From NCBI RefSeq assembly GCF_005234135.1, contig NZ_CP039964.1, forward strand, positions 1,927,001-1,991,000: a stretch of 64,000 nt of DNA, in the 5' to 3' direction. This document shows, one piece after another, positions 55,878 to 64,000 of the stretch. The stretch comes from Pseudorhodobacter turbinis (lineage in GTDB: Bacteria; Pseudomonadota; Alphaproteobacteria; Rhodobacterales; Rhodobacteraceae). The notes below the pieces were generated by a model. It was given only the letters and a program-made list of their open reading frames with translations. It did no database searches and was not told where the DNA came from. Positions within the stretch are counted from its first letter, which is position 1; each line of letters starts with the position of its first letter. The position numbers and the translations under genes are program-made.

Positions 55878-57743
55878 TCAGACGCCCTTCCGCTGTTTGC
55901 TGCGCGAGGATTCGACCTCAAGGTGCTTTTCGGCGACTTTCGGGTTGTTGGTGATGTGCGGTGTGCCAACCTCCCACCAAGTGTGGCCTTGGGTTGTCCA
56001 GCCGTCATAAGGGTCGACCTGCATGACGATAACGCTGGTCTTATCGGCGGCTTTGGCGCGCAAGAACGCCTGCCCCAGTTCGGTGGCATTAGAGACGGTT
56101 TCAGCATTGGCCCCCATGGCCCGCGCATGGGATTCGAAATCCACGGCAAAGGGGGCGGGGACGGTCGGGCTGTCGGCGATCAGGTTGTTGAAGCTGTGGT
56201 TGCCGGTGTTGTTTTGCAGCTTGTTGATGACCGCGAAACCGCCGTTATCCAGCAGCAGAACGATCAGTTTGCGCTGGGTCAGAACCGATGAATAAATATC
56301 GGAGTTAAGCATCAGATAGGACCCGTCACCGGTAAAGACGATAGTATCCTGTTCCGGTTCCCGCTCATGTTGTGCGATGCGTGCGCCCCAGCCGCCTGCG
56401 ATTTCATAGCCCATGCAGGAAAAGCCGAATTCGACATCGACGGTGCCGATGTCTTTGGTTTGCCAATGTGCGGTTACCTCGGCGGGCAGGCCCCCTGCGG
56501 CGGCAACGACCCTGTCGCGCGGATCACAAAGGTCGTTCACGGCGCGAATGGCTTGGCAATAAGAATTGGGGCCGTTGCCAGCGGTGGTAATCTCGTCCGT
56601 ATAACCCACCCATTTTCCGCGTTCTGCCTTGGCAAAACCCGTCCAGTCATCCGGCGCACCGTAGCCTTTGATGGCCTCGGCCATTGCGGTCAGGCCCAGC
56701 TTGGCATCCCCGATTACGGGCATCGAGAGGTGCTTCATCGCATCATGCCGCCCCACATTCAGCCCGATGATCTGCGCGTCCTTGGCAAATGCGGTCCACG
56801 AACCGGTGGTAAAATCTTGCAAGCGGGTGCCGACGGCCAAAATAACATCCGCACGCTCGGCAATCGCATTGGCGCTGTCGGAGCCTGTTACGCCGACCGG
56901 CCCGATATTAAGTGGATGGTCCTGATGCAGGTTCGCACGGCCCGCGATGGTTTCCACGACGGGGATGTTATGGGTGGTGGCGAAATCTGTAAGCTCTGCC
57001 ACCGCGCGGGAATATTGCACGCCCCCGCCTGCGATGATCATGGGGCGTTTGGCCGATTTTAGCAGGGCAGCGGCATCGGCAACCTCGGCCAGATCGGGGG
57101 CTTGCCTGCGGATGCGGTGAACACGTTTGGCAAAGAAGCTTTCGGGGTAATCAAAGGTCCAGCCCTGAACGTCTTGGGGCAAGCCGATAAAGGCGGGGCC
57201 GCAATCGGCGGGGTCCAGCATGGTTGCCAGTGCTGCGGGCAGGGACTGCAATATCTGCGCCGGATGGGTGATGCGGTCCCAAAACCGGGTGACGGCCTTG
57301 AAGGCGTCATTCACCCCAAGTGTCGGGTTGCCGAAATGCTCCATCTGTTGCAGCACCGGATCGGGCAGACGGGTGACATAGGCATCGCCGCACAGCAGCA
57401 GCATCGGCAGGCGGTTGGCGTGGGCAAGGGCGGCGCTGGTCAAAAGGTTGGTCGTTCCCGGCCCCGCACTTGCGGTGCAAAACATGAACCGCTGGCGCAG
57501 CCATTGCTTGGAATATCCCGCGGCGGCAAAGCCCATGCTCTGCTCGTTCTGGCCGCGATAAAGCGGCAGGGCATCGCGGGCATCATAAAGCGCCTCGCCC
57601 AGACAGGTGACATTGCCGTGGCCGAAAATGCCAAAGCCGCCGCCACAGACGCGCATCTCTTGCCCGTCCACGACGATATATTGATTTGCAAGATATTTGA
57701 TTATCGCCTGCGCTGTCGTCAACCGAAGGGTGCTGTCCGCCAT
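55878..57743 (-). CDS. iolD: 3D-(3,5/4)-trihydroxycyclohexane-1,2-dione hydrolase
   Basis: Thiamine-diphosphate enzyme that opens the inositol-derived ring to 5-deoxyglucuronate. A 621-residue acetolactate-synthase-like protein: RVCGGGFGIFGHGNVTCLGE with the Glu region near the N-terminus, FCTASAGPGTTNLLTSAALA, and the ThDP motif GDGSYLMLNSDIYSSVLTQR with LLDNGGFAVINKL. First gene of the catabolic operon; 55 bases upstream is an 18-bp operator shared with the ABC-transporter promoter. Confidence 0.96.
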   Translation of the reverse strand: MADSTLRLTTAQAIIKYLANQYIVVDGQEMRVCGGGFGIFGHGNVTCLGEALYDARDALPLYRGQNEQSMGFAAAGYSKQWLRQRFMFCTASAGPGTTNLLTSAALAHANRLPMLLLCGDAYVTRLPDPVLQQMEHFGNPTLGVNDAFKAVTRFWDRITHPAQILQSLPAALATMLDPADCGPAFIGLPQDVQGWTFDYPESFFAKRVHRIRRQAPDLAEVADAAALLKSAKRPMIIAGGGVQYSRAVAELTDFATTHNIPVVETIAGRANLHQDHPLNIGPVGVTGSDSANAIAERADVILAVGTRLQDFTTGSWTAFAKDAQIIGLNVGRHDAMKHLSMPVIGDAKLGLTAMAEAIKGYGAPDDWTGFAKAERGKWVGYTDEITTAGNGPNSYCQAIRAVNDLCDPRDRVVAAAGGLPAEVTAHWQTKDIGTVDVEFGFSCMGYEIAGGWGARIAQHEREPEQDTIVFTGDGSYLMLNSDIYSSVLTQRKLIVLLLDNGGFAVINKLQNNTGNHSFNNLIADSPTVPAPFAVDFESHARAMGANAETVSNATELGQAFLRAKAADKTSVIVMQVDPYDGWTTQGHTWWEVGTPHITNNPKVAEKHLEVESSRSKQRKGV

Positions 57744-57797
57744 TTTGTAAATCTTTCTTAAAGCCGCTTGCGCGTTTTCGAATCTCAGGATACAAAT

Positions 57798-57815
57798 TTT
57801 GCAACCGGTTGCAAA
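57798..57815. promoter_or_regulatory. LacI-type operator in the iolD / dehydrogenase divergent region
   Basis: Perfect palindrome TTTGCAACCGGTTGCAAA, with the central CG typical of LacI-family operators. It sits 54 bases before iolD and 26 bases before the plus-strand dehydrogenase gene, and is identical to the site at 62079-62096. Confidence 0.88.
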
Positions 57816-57841
57816 CCAAATTTTTAGTGTCGGGGGGGAAT

Positions 57842-58939
57842 ATGACGGAAATCGGGATCGGCATCATTGGTGGCGGCTATATGGGTAAGGCGCATGCCGT
57901 GGCCATGTCGGCCGTTGGCGCAACCTTTAATACGACTTTGCGCCCACGGCTGGAGATGATCTGCGCCAGCACGGCTGCCTCGGCCGAACGCTACCGTGCA
58001 GCTTACGGATTTGCGCGCGGTACGGATGACTGGCGGGTGTTGGTTCAAGATCCGAAGGTCGAAGCGATTGTGATTGCCTCGCCCCAAGGCACCCACTGCC
58101 AGATTGCGCAGGCCGCCTTTGCGCTGGGCAAGCCGGTGTTTTGTGAAAAGCCGCTTGGCGCATCGCTAGAGGATAGCCGTGCCATGGTTCTGGCCGCCGA
58201 GGGGAAGGTCAATATGGTTGGCTTTAACTATATTCGCACCCCGGCCAGCCAATTTGCCCGCCAGCTTATTGCTGATGGAGTCATCGGCGATATCACATGG
58301 TTTCGCGGCGAGCATACCGAGGATTTTCTGGCCGATCCCGAAAGCCCCGCGACATGGCGCACGGATGGTGCAGCAAATGGCACGATGGGCGATCTTGCCC
58401 CCCATATGATAAATGGTGCGCTGGCCTTGATCGGCCCGATTGCCGCGCTTGTGGCCGAGGTGGAAACCGTTCATGCGGCGCGTCCCGGCGGCGCTGTGAC
58501 CAATGACGATCACGGGCAGATGATGTGCCGTTTTGCCAATGGTGCAATGGGGCAGATGTATTTCAGTCGCGTCGCACATGGACGGAAAATGGGCTATGCC
58601 TATGAGGTTACAGGCACAAAAGGCGCGATCCGCTTTGATCAGGAAGATCAGAATGCGCTGTGGCTTTACCGTGCAGATGAGCCCGAGGCCACACGCGGAT
58701 TTTCGAAAATCCTAACCGGCCCGGCGCATCCCGATTACGCGGCCTTTTGCCAAGGGCCCGGTCACGGTACCGGATATCAGGACCAGATTATCATCGAGGC
58801 ACATGACTTTTTGCGCGCAATAGAAACCCGAACCCCGGTCTGGCCAACCTTCAAGGACGGCTTGGATGTAAATCAGGTTATTGCGGCGGCAATGGCGTCG
58901 TCCCATGCGAAGGCATGGGTTGATGTCACTTCCTTCTGA
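57842..58939 (+). CDS. Gfo/Idh/MocA family dehydrogenase of the inositol locus (first)
   Basis: A 365-residue NAD(P)-dependent oxidoreductase: EIGIGIIGGGYMGKAHAVAM (NAD-binding), VFCEKPLGASLEDSRAMVLA (EKP) and the catalytic His in LAPHMINGALALIG. It clusters with iolE and probably oxidises another inositol isomer, such as scyllo- or chiro-inositol, or an inositol derivative, to a keto-inositol that feeds IolE/IolD; the substrate cannot be told from the sequence. Start at ATG 57842 behind GGGGGGAA; an in-frame ATG at 57809 lies inside the operator and is unlikely. Confidence 0.85.
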   Translation: MTEIGIGIIGGGYMGKAHAVAMSAVGATFNTTLRPRLEMICASTAASAERYRAAYGFARGTDDWRVLVQDPKVEAIVIASPQGTHCQIAQAAFALGKPVFCEKPLGASLEDSRAMVLAAEGKVNMVGFNYIRTPASQFARQLIADGVIGDITWFRGEHTEDFLADPESPATWRTDGAANGTMGDLAPHMINGALALIGPIAALVAEVETVHAARPGGAVTNDDHGQMMCRFANGAMGQMYFSRVAHGRKMGYAYEVTGTKGAIRFDQEDQNALWLYRADEPEATRGFSKILTGPAHPDYAAFCQGPGHGTGYQDQIIIEAHDFLRAIETRTPVWPTFKDGLDVNQVIAAAMASSHAKAWVDVTSF

Positions 58940-58958
58940 CATTGTGAAAGGCAGTTTA

Positions 58959-59849
58959 ATGACCATTAAAATTGGTAATGCCCCCTGCTCATGGGGTATC
59001 GAGTTTCCCAGCGACCCGGCCTATCCCACGTGGCAAAGCGTGTTGGATCAATGTGCTGGCGCGGGCTATAAGGGGATAGAGCTTGGCCCCATCGGCTTCA
59101 TGCCCGAGGACCCTGCAATCCTTGCGCCCGCCTTGGCCGAACGTGATTTGCAGATCATCGGCGGCGTTGTGTTTCGCGCCTTTCACGACCCTTCGATGTG
59201 GGATGACGTAAAGGATGCAAGCCTTCGGACCTGCAAGGCGCTTGTGGCGCATGGCGCGCAGCATTTGGTGCTGATTGACAGCATCTCACCCCGCCGCGCC
59301 CCCACTGCCGGACGCGCCGATGAGGCCGAGCAGATGGACGCCGCAGAGTGGGCTGCCTACCGCGACCGCATCGCCACCATCGCCAAAATAGGCGCTGAGG
59401 AATACGGGCTGACCGTCGGCATTCACGCCCATGCCGCGGGCTTCATGGACTTTGAGCCGGAGCTGGAGCGCCTGCTGGACGAGGTTGACGAGCGCATCCT
59501 GAAAATCTGCTTCGACACCGGCCATCATTCCTATGCGGGCTATGATCCGGTGGCGTTTATGAAGCGTCACATCGACCGGATTTCCTACATGCATTTCAAG
59601 GATATTGACCCTGTCGTGAAGGCCGATGTCGTGGCCAGCCGCACCGGTTTTTATAAGGCTTGCGGTCAGGGTATTTTCTGCAACCTCGGGCAGGGGGATG
59701 TTGATTTTGCAGCCGTTCGGCAAGTGCTTTTGGATGCCGGGTTTGAGGGATGGTGCACGGTCGAACAAGACTGCGACCCATCCGTTCCCGGCACCCCGTT
59801 AGAAGATGCGCGCGCGAACCGTGAATATCTGCAATCTATTGGTTTCTAA
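58959..59849 (+). CDS. iolE: Myo-inosose-2 dehydratase
   Basis: Dehydrates 2-keto-myo-inositol to the trihydroxycyclohexanedione used by IolD. A 296-residue xylose-isomerase-like TIM barrel: MTIKIGNAPCSWGIEFPSDP, GAGYKGIELGPIGFMPED, LTVGIHAHAAGFMDFEPELE, ILKICFDTGHHSYAGYDPVA (metal ligands) and WCTVEQDCDP. It begins 19 bases after the first dehydrogenase gene; ATG 58959 starts the conserved sequence, although the frame is open upstream. Confidence 0.93.
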   Translation: MTIKIGNAPCSWGIEFPSDPAYPTWQSVLDQCAGAGYKGIELGPIGFMPEDPAILAPALAERDLQIIGGVVFRAFHDPSMWDDVKDASLRTCKALVAHGAQHLVLIDSISPRRAPTAGRADEAEQMDAAEWAAYRDRIATIAKIGAEEYGLTVGIHAHAAGFMDFEPELERLLDEVDERILKICFDTGHHSYAGYDPVAFMKRHIDRISYMHFKDIDPVVKADVVASRTGFYKACGQGIFCNLGQGDVDFAAVRQVLLDAGFEGWCTVEQDCDPSVPGTPLEDARANREYLQSIGF

Positions 59850-59859
59850 GGAATATAAC

Positions 59860-60993
59860 ATGACAAAGCTGAAATGGGGCATGATCGGTGGCGGTGAAGG
59901 CAGCCAGATTGGCCCGGCCCACCGTTTGGGCGCGCAGGCCGATGGGTTGTTTGAATTTACCGCCGGCGCGCTGGACCACCGTGCCGATGCAGGCCGTGCC
60001 TATGCGCAGACGTTGGGCATCGCGCCGGACCGCGCCTATGGCGACTGGCAAGAGATGCTCGCGGGCGAAAAAGACCGTGCCGATCGGGTGGATCTTGTGA
60101 CCGTGGCAACGCCCAACGCGACCCACTTCCAGATCACCAAAGCCTTCCTTGAGGCTGGGTTCAACGTGCTGTGTGAAAAGCCGATGACCATGACCGTTGA
60201 GGAAGGCGAAGAGATCGTGCGCGTGGCCGAAAAGACCGGCAAGATCTGCGCGGTGAACTACTGTTACTCGGCCTATCCCATGGTGCGCCAAGCCCGCGCG
60301 ATGGTCCGCGCCGGTGAGCTGGGCAAGGTCCGGCTGGTCGTCACTAACTTTAGCCATGGGCACCACGGCGATGCCACGGATGCCGACAATCCGCGTGTGC
60401 GCTGGCGCTATGATCCGGCGATGGCGGGGGTGTCCGGGCAATTTGCCGATTGCGGTATTCATGCGCTGCATATGGCTGGTTTCATTGCCGATGATGAGGT
60501 GCAAACTCTGTCTGCCGATTTTGCCTCGACAATTTCCAGCCGCGTGCTGGAGGATGACGCGATGGTCAATTTCCGCATGGCGGGGGGCACCGTCGGGCGG
60601 CTTTGGACCTCTTCGGTGGCGATCGGGCGTCAGCACGGGTTTGATATCCAGATCTTTGGCGAAACCGGCGGCCTTCGCTGGGCATCCGAGCAACCAAACC
60701 AGTTGATCTATACCCCCGTTGGCGGGCGCACGCAGATTATCGAAAAGGGCGAGGGCGGCTTGCACGCCGATGCGCAGCGGCTGTCGCGTGTGTCAATCGC
60801 ACACCCCGAAGGGTTCCCGCTGGCGGTGGCGAATATCTATTGCGACCTTGCCGATGCGATCCGTGGTGAGCTGCGTGACGGATTGCCAAATGCGGCTGAT
60901 GGCGTGCGGTCGATGGCGGCGGTTTATGCCGCTGTCGCCTCGGCCAAAGAGCATGGCGCCTGGGTCGATGCCCGCCCGCCGATGTTCCGTTAA
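59860..60993 (+). CDS. Gfo/Idh/MocA family dehydrogenase of the inositol locus (second)
   Basis: A 377-residue oxidoreductase: KLKWGMIGGGEGSQIGPAHR (NAD), NVLCEKPMTMTVEEGEEIV (EKP), and His-containing GQFADCGIHALHMAGFIADD in the place of the catalytic motif. It belongs to a longer Gfo/Idh branch than IolG and may act on scyllo-inositol, a methylated or amino-inositol, or an inositol glycoside. It lies 10 bases after iolE, three bases from convergent lacI. Start ATG 59860 fits the family; the frame opens at 59806 inside iolE. Confidence 0.87.
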   Translation: MTKLKWGMIGGGEGSQIGPAHRLGAQADGLFEFTAGALDHRADAGRAYAQTLGIAPDRAYGDWQEMLAGEKDRADRVDLVTVATPNATHFQITKAFLEAGFNVLCEKPMTMTVEEGEEIVRVAEKTGKICAVNYCYSAYPMVRQARAMVRAGELGKVRLVVTNFSHGHHGDATDADNPRVRWRYDPAMAGVSGQFADCGIHALHMAGFIADDEVQTLSADFASTISSRVLEDDAMVNFRMAGGTVGRLWTSSVAIGRQHGFDIQIFGETGGLRWASEQPNQLIYTPVGGRTQIIEKGEGGLHADAQRLSRVSIAHPEGFPLAVANIYCDLADAIRGELRDGLPNAADGVRSMAAVYAAVASAKEHGAWVDARPPMFR

Positions 60994-60996
60994 ACG

Positions 60997-61995
60997 TCAG
61001 GCGCGGGGCCGAAGTGTCCCGCGTTCTACCACATGGCAGGGGAACAGGCGCGCTTCGGGATAGCGGTCGGGTTCATCCAACATTGCGACCATCAGCTCCA
61101 CCGAGGAGGTGATGATCTGCTTGATCGGCTGGGCAACCGTGGTCAAGGATATGCTTTCCCAACCGGCCATTTCCATATCATTAAGCCCAATGATGCCAAT
61201 GTCTTGCGGCACCTTTTTGCCGATGTCGCGCAATGCGCTTAACACGCCGATGGACAGCACATCATCGCCACAGAAATAGGCTTCTGCCAGCGGTGCCTTT
61301 GACAGGCGGAGCATTTCCATGCGGCCGGCCTTGAAGGAATACGCCTCGGCAAAACTGTGCTGCATGGTAATTTCAGGATGGGCAGCGATGCCGTCACGAA
61401 ACCCTTGCAGGCGGTCTTGGGTAGAGGTGGCAGATTCCGGCCCGCCCAGAAACCCGACCGTTTTATGGCCCCGCGCGACCAGCTCATACGCGGCCATCCG
61501 TCCGGCCTCGATATTGTCGATTCCGACCACATGCACCTGCGGGCTGCTGGAATAGCGGCCAAAGGTATTTACCACGGGAATCATCTTGTCCCGGAACGCT
61601 TTGGAAAACGCGGGGGGCAAGGTTGAGGAGGCGACAATCACCCCGTCCACCGAATATTGCTGCAACATGCGCACCGAGTTTTCGGGGTCGGTTTCCGTGC
61701 TGAGGTTCACCAGAAGCGGGCGCAATCCTCGATCTTGAAGGCTGCGGGTGAACAGATCAAACACCTCGAGAAAAATCGGATTGTGGAAGTTGTTGGACAC
61801 AAGCCCGATAAGTTTGGTCCGGCGGGTGGTCAGGCTGCGGGCCAGAAAATTCGGGCTATACCCCAGTTCGGCGGCGGCTTTTTGTACCTTGCGCCGCATC
61901 TTTACGGAAACCGATGCGCCGTCGGTAAAGGTCCGTGATACCGCCGAGGTAGAGACGCCCGCCCTGTTTGCCACATCTTTTAGCGTCACTGCCAT
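60997..61995 (-). CDS. LacI family repressor, probable inositol regulator
   Basis: A 332-residue LacI/GalR protein: helix-turn-helix and hinge VTLKDVANRAGVSTSAVSRT ... AAELGYSPNFLARSL, then a periplasmic-binding-protein-like effector domain (KLIGLVSNNFHNPIFLEVFD, GHKTVGFLGGPESATSTQDRL, GLNDMEMAGWESISLTTVAQ). It starts at ATG 61995, where the helix-turn-helix begins. It is divergent from the ABC-transporter genes, and the identical palindrome occurs in its own promoter region and in that of the catabolic genes, so it is likely an autoregulated repressor relieved by an inositol-derived inducer. Confidence 0.93.
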   Translation of the reverse strand: MAVTLKDVANRAGVSTSAVSRTFTDGASVSVKMRRKVQKAAAELGYSPNFLARSLTTRRTKLIGLVSNNFHNPIFLEVFDLFTRSLQDRGLRPLLVNLSTETDPENSVRMLQQYSVDGVIVASSTLPPAFSKAFRDKMIPVVNTFGRYSSSPQVHVVGIDNIEAGRMAAYELVARGHKTVGFLGGPESATSTQDRLQGFRDGIAAHPEITMQHSFAEAYSFKAGRMEMLRLSKAPLAEAYFCGDDVLSIGVLSALRDIGKKVPQDIGIIGLNDMEMAGWESISLTTVAQPIKQIITSSVELMVAMLDEPDRYPEARLFPCHVVERGTLRPRA

Positions 61996-62078
61996 GTCTT
62001 TATTCCATTTTCCGGCTTTTGGTTGGGTATGAATACCCTGTGCAAGATACCTGTGCAGTAGAAAACGTATTGATTCAT

Positions 62079-62096
62079 TTTGCAACCGGTTGCAAA
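62079..62096. promoter_or_regulatory. LacI-type operator in the repressor / ABC-transporter divergent region
   Basis: TTTGCAACCGGTTGCAAA, identical over 18 bp to the site at 57798-57815. It lies 83 bases upstream of the repressor gene and 86 bases upstream of the substrate-binding protein gene. Confidence 0.88.
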
Positions 62097-62182
62097 TTAA
62101 TTGGAACCGTGCTTTGGTTAATGCGGGAGAGGGGTCAGCCCAACTCTCGTGTCAAAAAAAATGGCATCTTAGGGAGGAATAA

Positions 62183-63133
62183 ATGAAATTGATTGTGAAG
62201 AATTTGACGTTGACGGCTGCCGTCATCGCATCCCCGCTTATGGTCTCTGCGCAGGAAAACACCGATAGCCTGACCTACATAATGGTCAGCCATGCGCCCG
62301 ATTCCGACAGCTGGTGGAATACGATCAAAAACGGCATCGCCCTTGGTGGCAAGCAGATGGGCGTTACGGTTGAATACCGCAACCCGCCCACCGGTGACCT
62401 TGCCGATATGGCGCGCATCATTGAACAAGCCGCCGCCTCGCAGCCTGACGGCATCATCACCACGCTGGCCGATTTTGACGTGCTGGCCGGCCCGATCCGC
62501 AATGCTGTGGATCAGGGGATCGATGTCATCATCATCAATTCCGGCACGGCAGAGCAGGCCCGCGACGTGGGTGCGCTTATGTTTGTCGGCCAGCCCGAAT
62601 ATGACGCAGGGTTTGCGGCGGGTGTCCGGGCAAAAGGCGACGGGGTGGGCAGCTTTGTTTGCGTGAACCACGTTATCTCCAATACCGTTGTGGCCGAGCG
62701 TTGCCGAGGTTTTGCCGATGGTCTGGGCATAGAGCTTGGCGATAGCATGATCGACACGGGCCAGGACCCTGCCGAGATCAAGAACCGCGTTATCGCGTAT
62801 CTTACGGCCAATCCCGAAACGGATGCGATCCTGACCTTGGGGCCGACCTCTGCCGATCCGACGATTTTGGCGGTGCAGGAGATGGGCATCGCGGGCGATA
62901 TTTATTTTGGCACCTTCGATCTTGGGGATGAGATCGTGAAAGGCATCAAAGAGGGCATCATCCAGTGGGGCATCGACCAACAGCCGTTCTTGCAGGCGTA
63001 TCTGCCAGTTGTGATCCTGTCCAACTATGACCGCTACGGCGTTTTGCCCGGCAATAACATCAACTCCGGTCCCGGTTTCGTGACGGCTGATGCGCTGGAG
63101 AAAGTCGAAAAATACGCGGGTGAATATCGCTAG
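62183..63133 (+). CDS. Sugar/inositol ABC transporter periplasmic substrate-binding protein
   Basis: A 316-residue periplasmic protein of the ribose/inositol-binding class: signal peptide (LTLTAAVIASPLMVSAQE, cleavage near 23), then the two-lobed binding fold TYIMVSHAPDSDSWWNTIKN, GIITTLADFDVLAGPIRNAV and INSGTAEQARDVGALMFVGQ, and the C-terminal YGTFD-like IYFGTFDLGDEIVKGIKEG, QWGIDQQPFLQAYLPVV. A GGGAGGAA ribosome site lies just before the ATG. With the permease that follows and the LacI gene that precedes it, it probably imports inositol. Confidence 0.9.
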   Translation: MKLIVKNLTLTAAVIASPLMVSAQENTDSLTYIMVSHAPDSDSWWNTIKNGIALGGKQMGVTVEYRNPPTGDLADMARIIEQAAASQPDGIITTLADFDVLAGPIRNAVDQGIDVIIINSGTAEQARDVGALMFVGQPEYDAGFAAGVRAKGDGVGSFVCVNHVISNTVVAERCRGFADGLGIELGDSMIDTGQDPAEIKNRVIAYLTANPETDAILTLGPTSADPTILAVQEMGIAGDIYFGTFDLGDEIVKGIKEGIIQWGIDQQPFLQAYLPVVILSNYDRYGVLPGNNINSGPGFVTADALEKVEKYAGEYR

Positions 63134-63144
63134 AGCAAAAACCC

Positions 63145-63178
63145 GAGGGGCGGTCTGGTAAGCCGGACCGCCTCTTTT
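63145..63178 (+). terminator. Attenuating hairpin between binding-protein and permease genes
   Basis: GGCGGTCTGG (63149-63158), loop, CCGGACCGCC (63163-63172), with flanking GAG/CTC and then four T. Such hairpins after substrate-binding protein genes commonly make the first gene more abundant than the membrane components. Confidence 0.75.
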
Positions 63179-63206
63179 GTCCGCATCTACAGGGGTTGAT
63201 ACGACC

Positions 63207-64000
63207 ATGACAGACACTTCCACCAATGACGAACGCGTCAAAGAGATGTCCGGCCTGCGCCGGGCGTTGATCCGCCCCGAATTGGGCGGCATCGTTGGCA
63301 CGATCGCCGTTTTCACGTTCTTTTTGCTGTTCGCCTTTGATAGCGGCATGTTCAGCCCGCAAGGTGTGTTGAACTGGACCACGGTTTCCGCGCAGTTCAT
63401 GATTATCGCCGTTGGGGCCTGCCTTTTGATGATCGCGGGGGAGTTTGACCTTTCGGTTGGGTCGATGATCGGCTTTGCGGGGATGATGGTCGCGATTTTC
63501 GGCGTGGTTCTGGCCTGGCCGATGTGGCTTGCGATTCTGGTGACCTTTGCGATTTGCATCGCCTTCGGCGCGCTCAATGGCTACATCGTCGTCAAGACGG
63601 GGCTGCCAAGCTTTATCGTGACGCTTGCCACGTTGTTCATCCTGCGTGGCTTTACGATTTTTATTCCCCAGACGGTCGAAAGCAAAACCATCATCGGCGG
63701 TATCCGCGAGGCTGCGGAAGGCGATTGGCTGGGTGCGCTGTTCGGGGCAAAAATCGGCGGGCCGTTCTTTCAATGGCTTGGCGATAATGGGTGGATCGGC
63801 GTTTTCACGCGCGGCAACCGCGAGGGGCAGCCGGTTGTTGACGGCATCCCCATGTTGATCGTCTGGGCGGTGGTTCTGGTTGTGATCGGGCATATCGTCC
63901 TGACGCGCACACGCTTTGGCAACTGGATTTTCGCGGCTGGCGGCGATGCCCAAGCTGCGCGCTATGCCGGGGTGCCGGTGGACCGCGTCAAGATTTTGAT
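63207..64000 (+). CDS. ABC transporter permease (RbsC/inositol type), 3' end outside window
   Basis: From ATG 63207 the frame runs without a stop to the right edge (264 codons seen). Features of the BPD_transp_2 permease family: several membrane segments (IVGTIAVFTFFLLFAFDSG, AQFMIIAVGACLLMIAGEFD, MVAIFGVVLAWPMWLAILVT) and the typical LMIAGEFDLSVGSMIGFAG, TGLPSFIVTLATLFILRG, and RTRFGNWIFAAGGDAQAARY with AGVPVDRVK. Second gene of the importer; the ATPase gene is expected just beyond the window. Confidence 0.93.
   Translation, partial: MTDTSTNDERVKEMSGLRRALIRPELGGIVGTIAVFTFFLLFAFDSGMFSPQGVLNWTTVSAQFMIIAVGACLLMIAGEFDLSVGSMIGFAGMMVAIFGVVLAWPMWLAILVTFAICIAFGALNGYIVVKTGLPSFIVTLATLFILRGFTIFIPQTVESKTIIGGIREAAEGDWLGALFGAKIGGPFFQWLGDNGWIGVFTRGNREGQPVVDGIPMLIVWAVVLVVIGHIVLTRTRFGNWIFAAGGDAQAARYAGVPVDRVKIL

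Overview
The window reads as chromosomal DNA of a marine alphaproteobacterium, most likely Rhodobacteraceae (Roseobacter group). The grounds are the irr/fabA-fabB-fabI arrangement, the sdhCDA-(lipoproteins)-sdhB and sucC-sucD-sucA-sucB-lpd gene orders, the ethylmalonyl-CoA pathway genes ccr, ecm, mch and mcl2, and the overall protein style. This is recognition from protein families, not a database result.

Layout. 1-3.3 kb: 3' part of rnr (RNase R) and a lytic murein transglycosylase. 3.5-9.4 kb (minus): a flagellar block motB-flgE-flgK-flgL-flgI. 9.4-16.0 kb: a decayed accessory strip with IS5- and IS3-type transposase relics, a frameshifted PhzF relic and a frameshifted Host_attach-family gene behind a small gene with an in-frame stop. 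It also holds three intact genes (HWE-type sensor kinase, Old Yellow Enzyme reductase, short proline-rich protein) and ends exactly at the 3' side of a tRNA-Ala. 16.2-19.5 kb: FYDLN-acid protein, YgjP-type metallopeptidase, GntR regulator, DeoD and two small proteins.

19.6-42.9 kb is a central-carbon supercluster: the sdh operon (with two lipoproteins and an FkbM methyltransferase inserted), mcl2-nnrU-DUF1737-mch, tauE, mdh, sucC-lipoprotein-sucD-sucA-sucB, lpd, and the divergent ecm/ccr pair. Together these encode malate dehydrogenase to 2-oxoglutarate dehydrogenase of the TCA cycle plus several steps of acetyl-CoA assimilation through the ethylmalonyl-CoA pathway. The most striking non-coding signal lies here: pairs of the palindrome GTGATCAC with centres exactly 21 bp apart occur upstream of both sdhC and sucC, and a third copy sits at the centre of a 40-bp palindrome between mch and sdhC. 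This looks like a shared operator for a TCA regulon.

43-52 kb: RecD-like helicase, a stand-alone AsnC-type domain, pyrD, DUF952, a periplasmic 5'-nucleotidase with an altered first metal motif, tRNA-Gly, the unsaturated fatty acid genes fabA-fabB-fabI divergent from irr, and a DUF2161 nuclease-like protein. 52.2-64 kb: a complete-looking inositol catabolic locus (iolD-C-B-aldolase-iolG divergent from two extra Gfo/Idh/MocA dehydrogenases and iolE), a LacI repressor, and the start of an ABC sugar/inositol importer. The same 18-bp palindrome TTTGCAACCGGTTGCAAA lies in both divergent promoter regions, so the LacI protein probably controls catabolism, import and itself.

I found no clear evidence for a defence system, CRISPR array or secondary-metabolite cluster. 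The most interesting material is regulatory (the two operator families), organisational (foreign genes coupled into sdh and suc operons) and degenerative (the 9.4-16 kb island).
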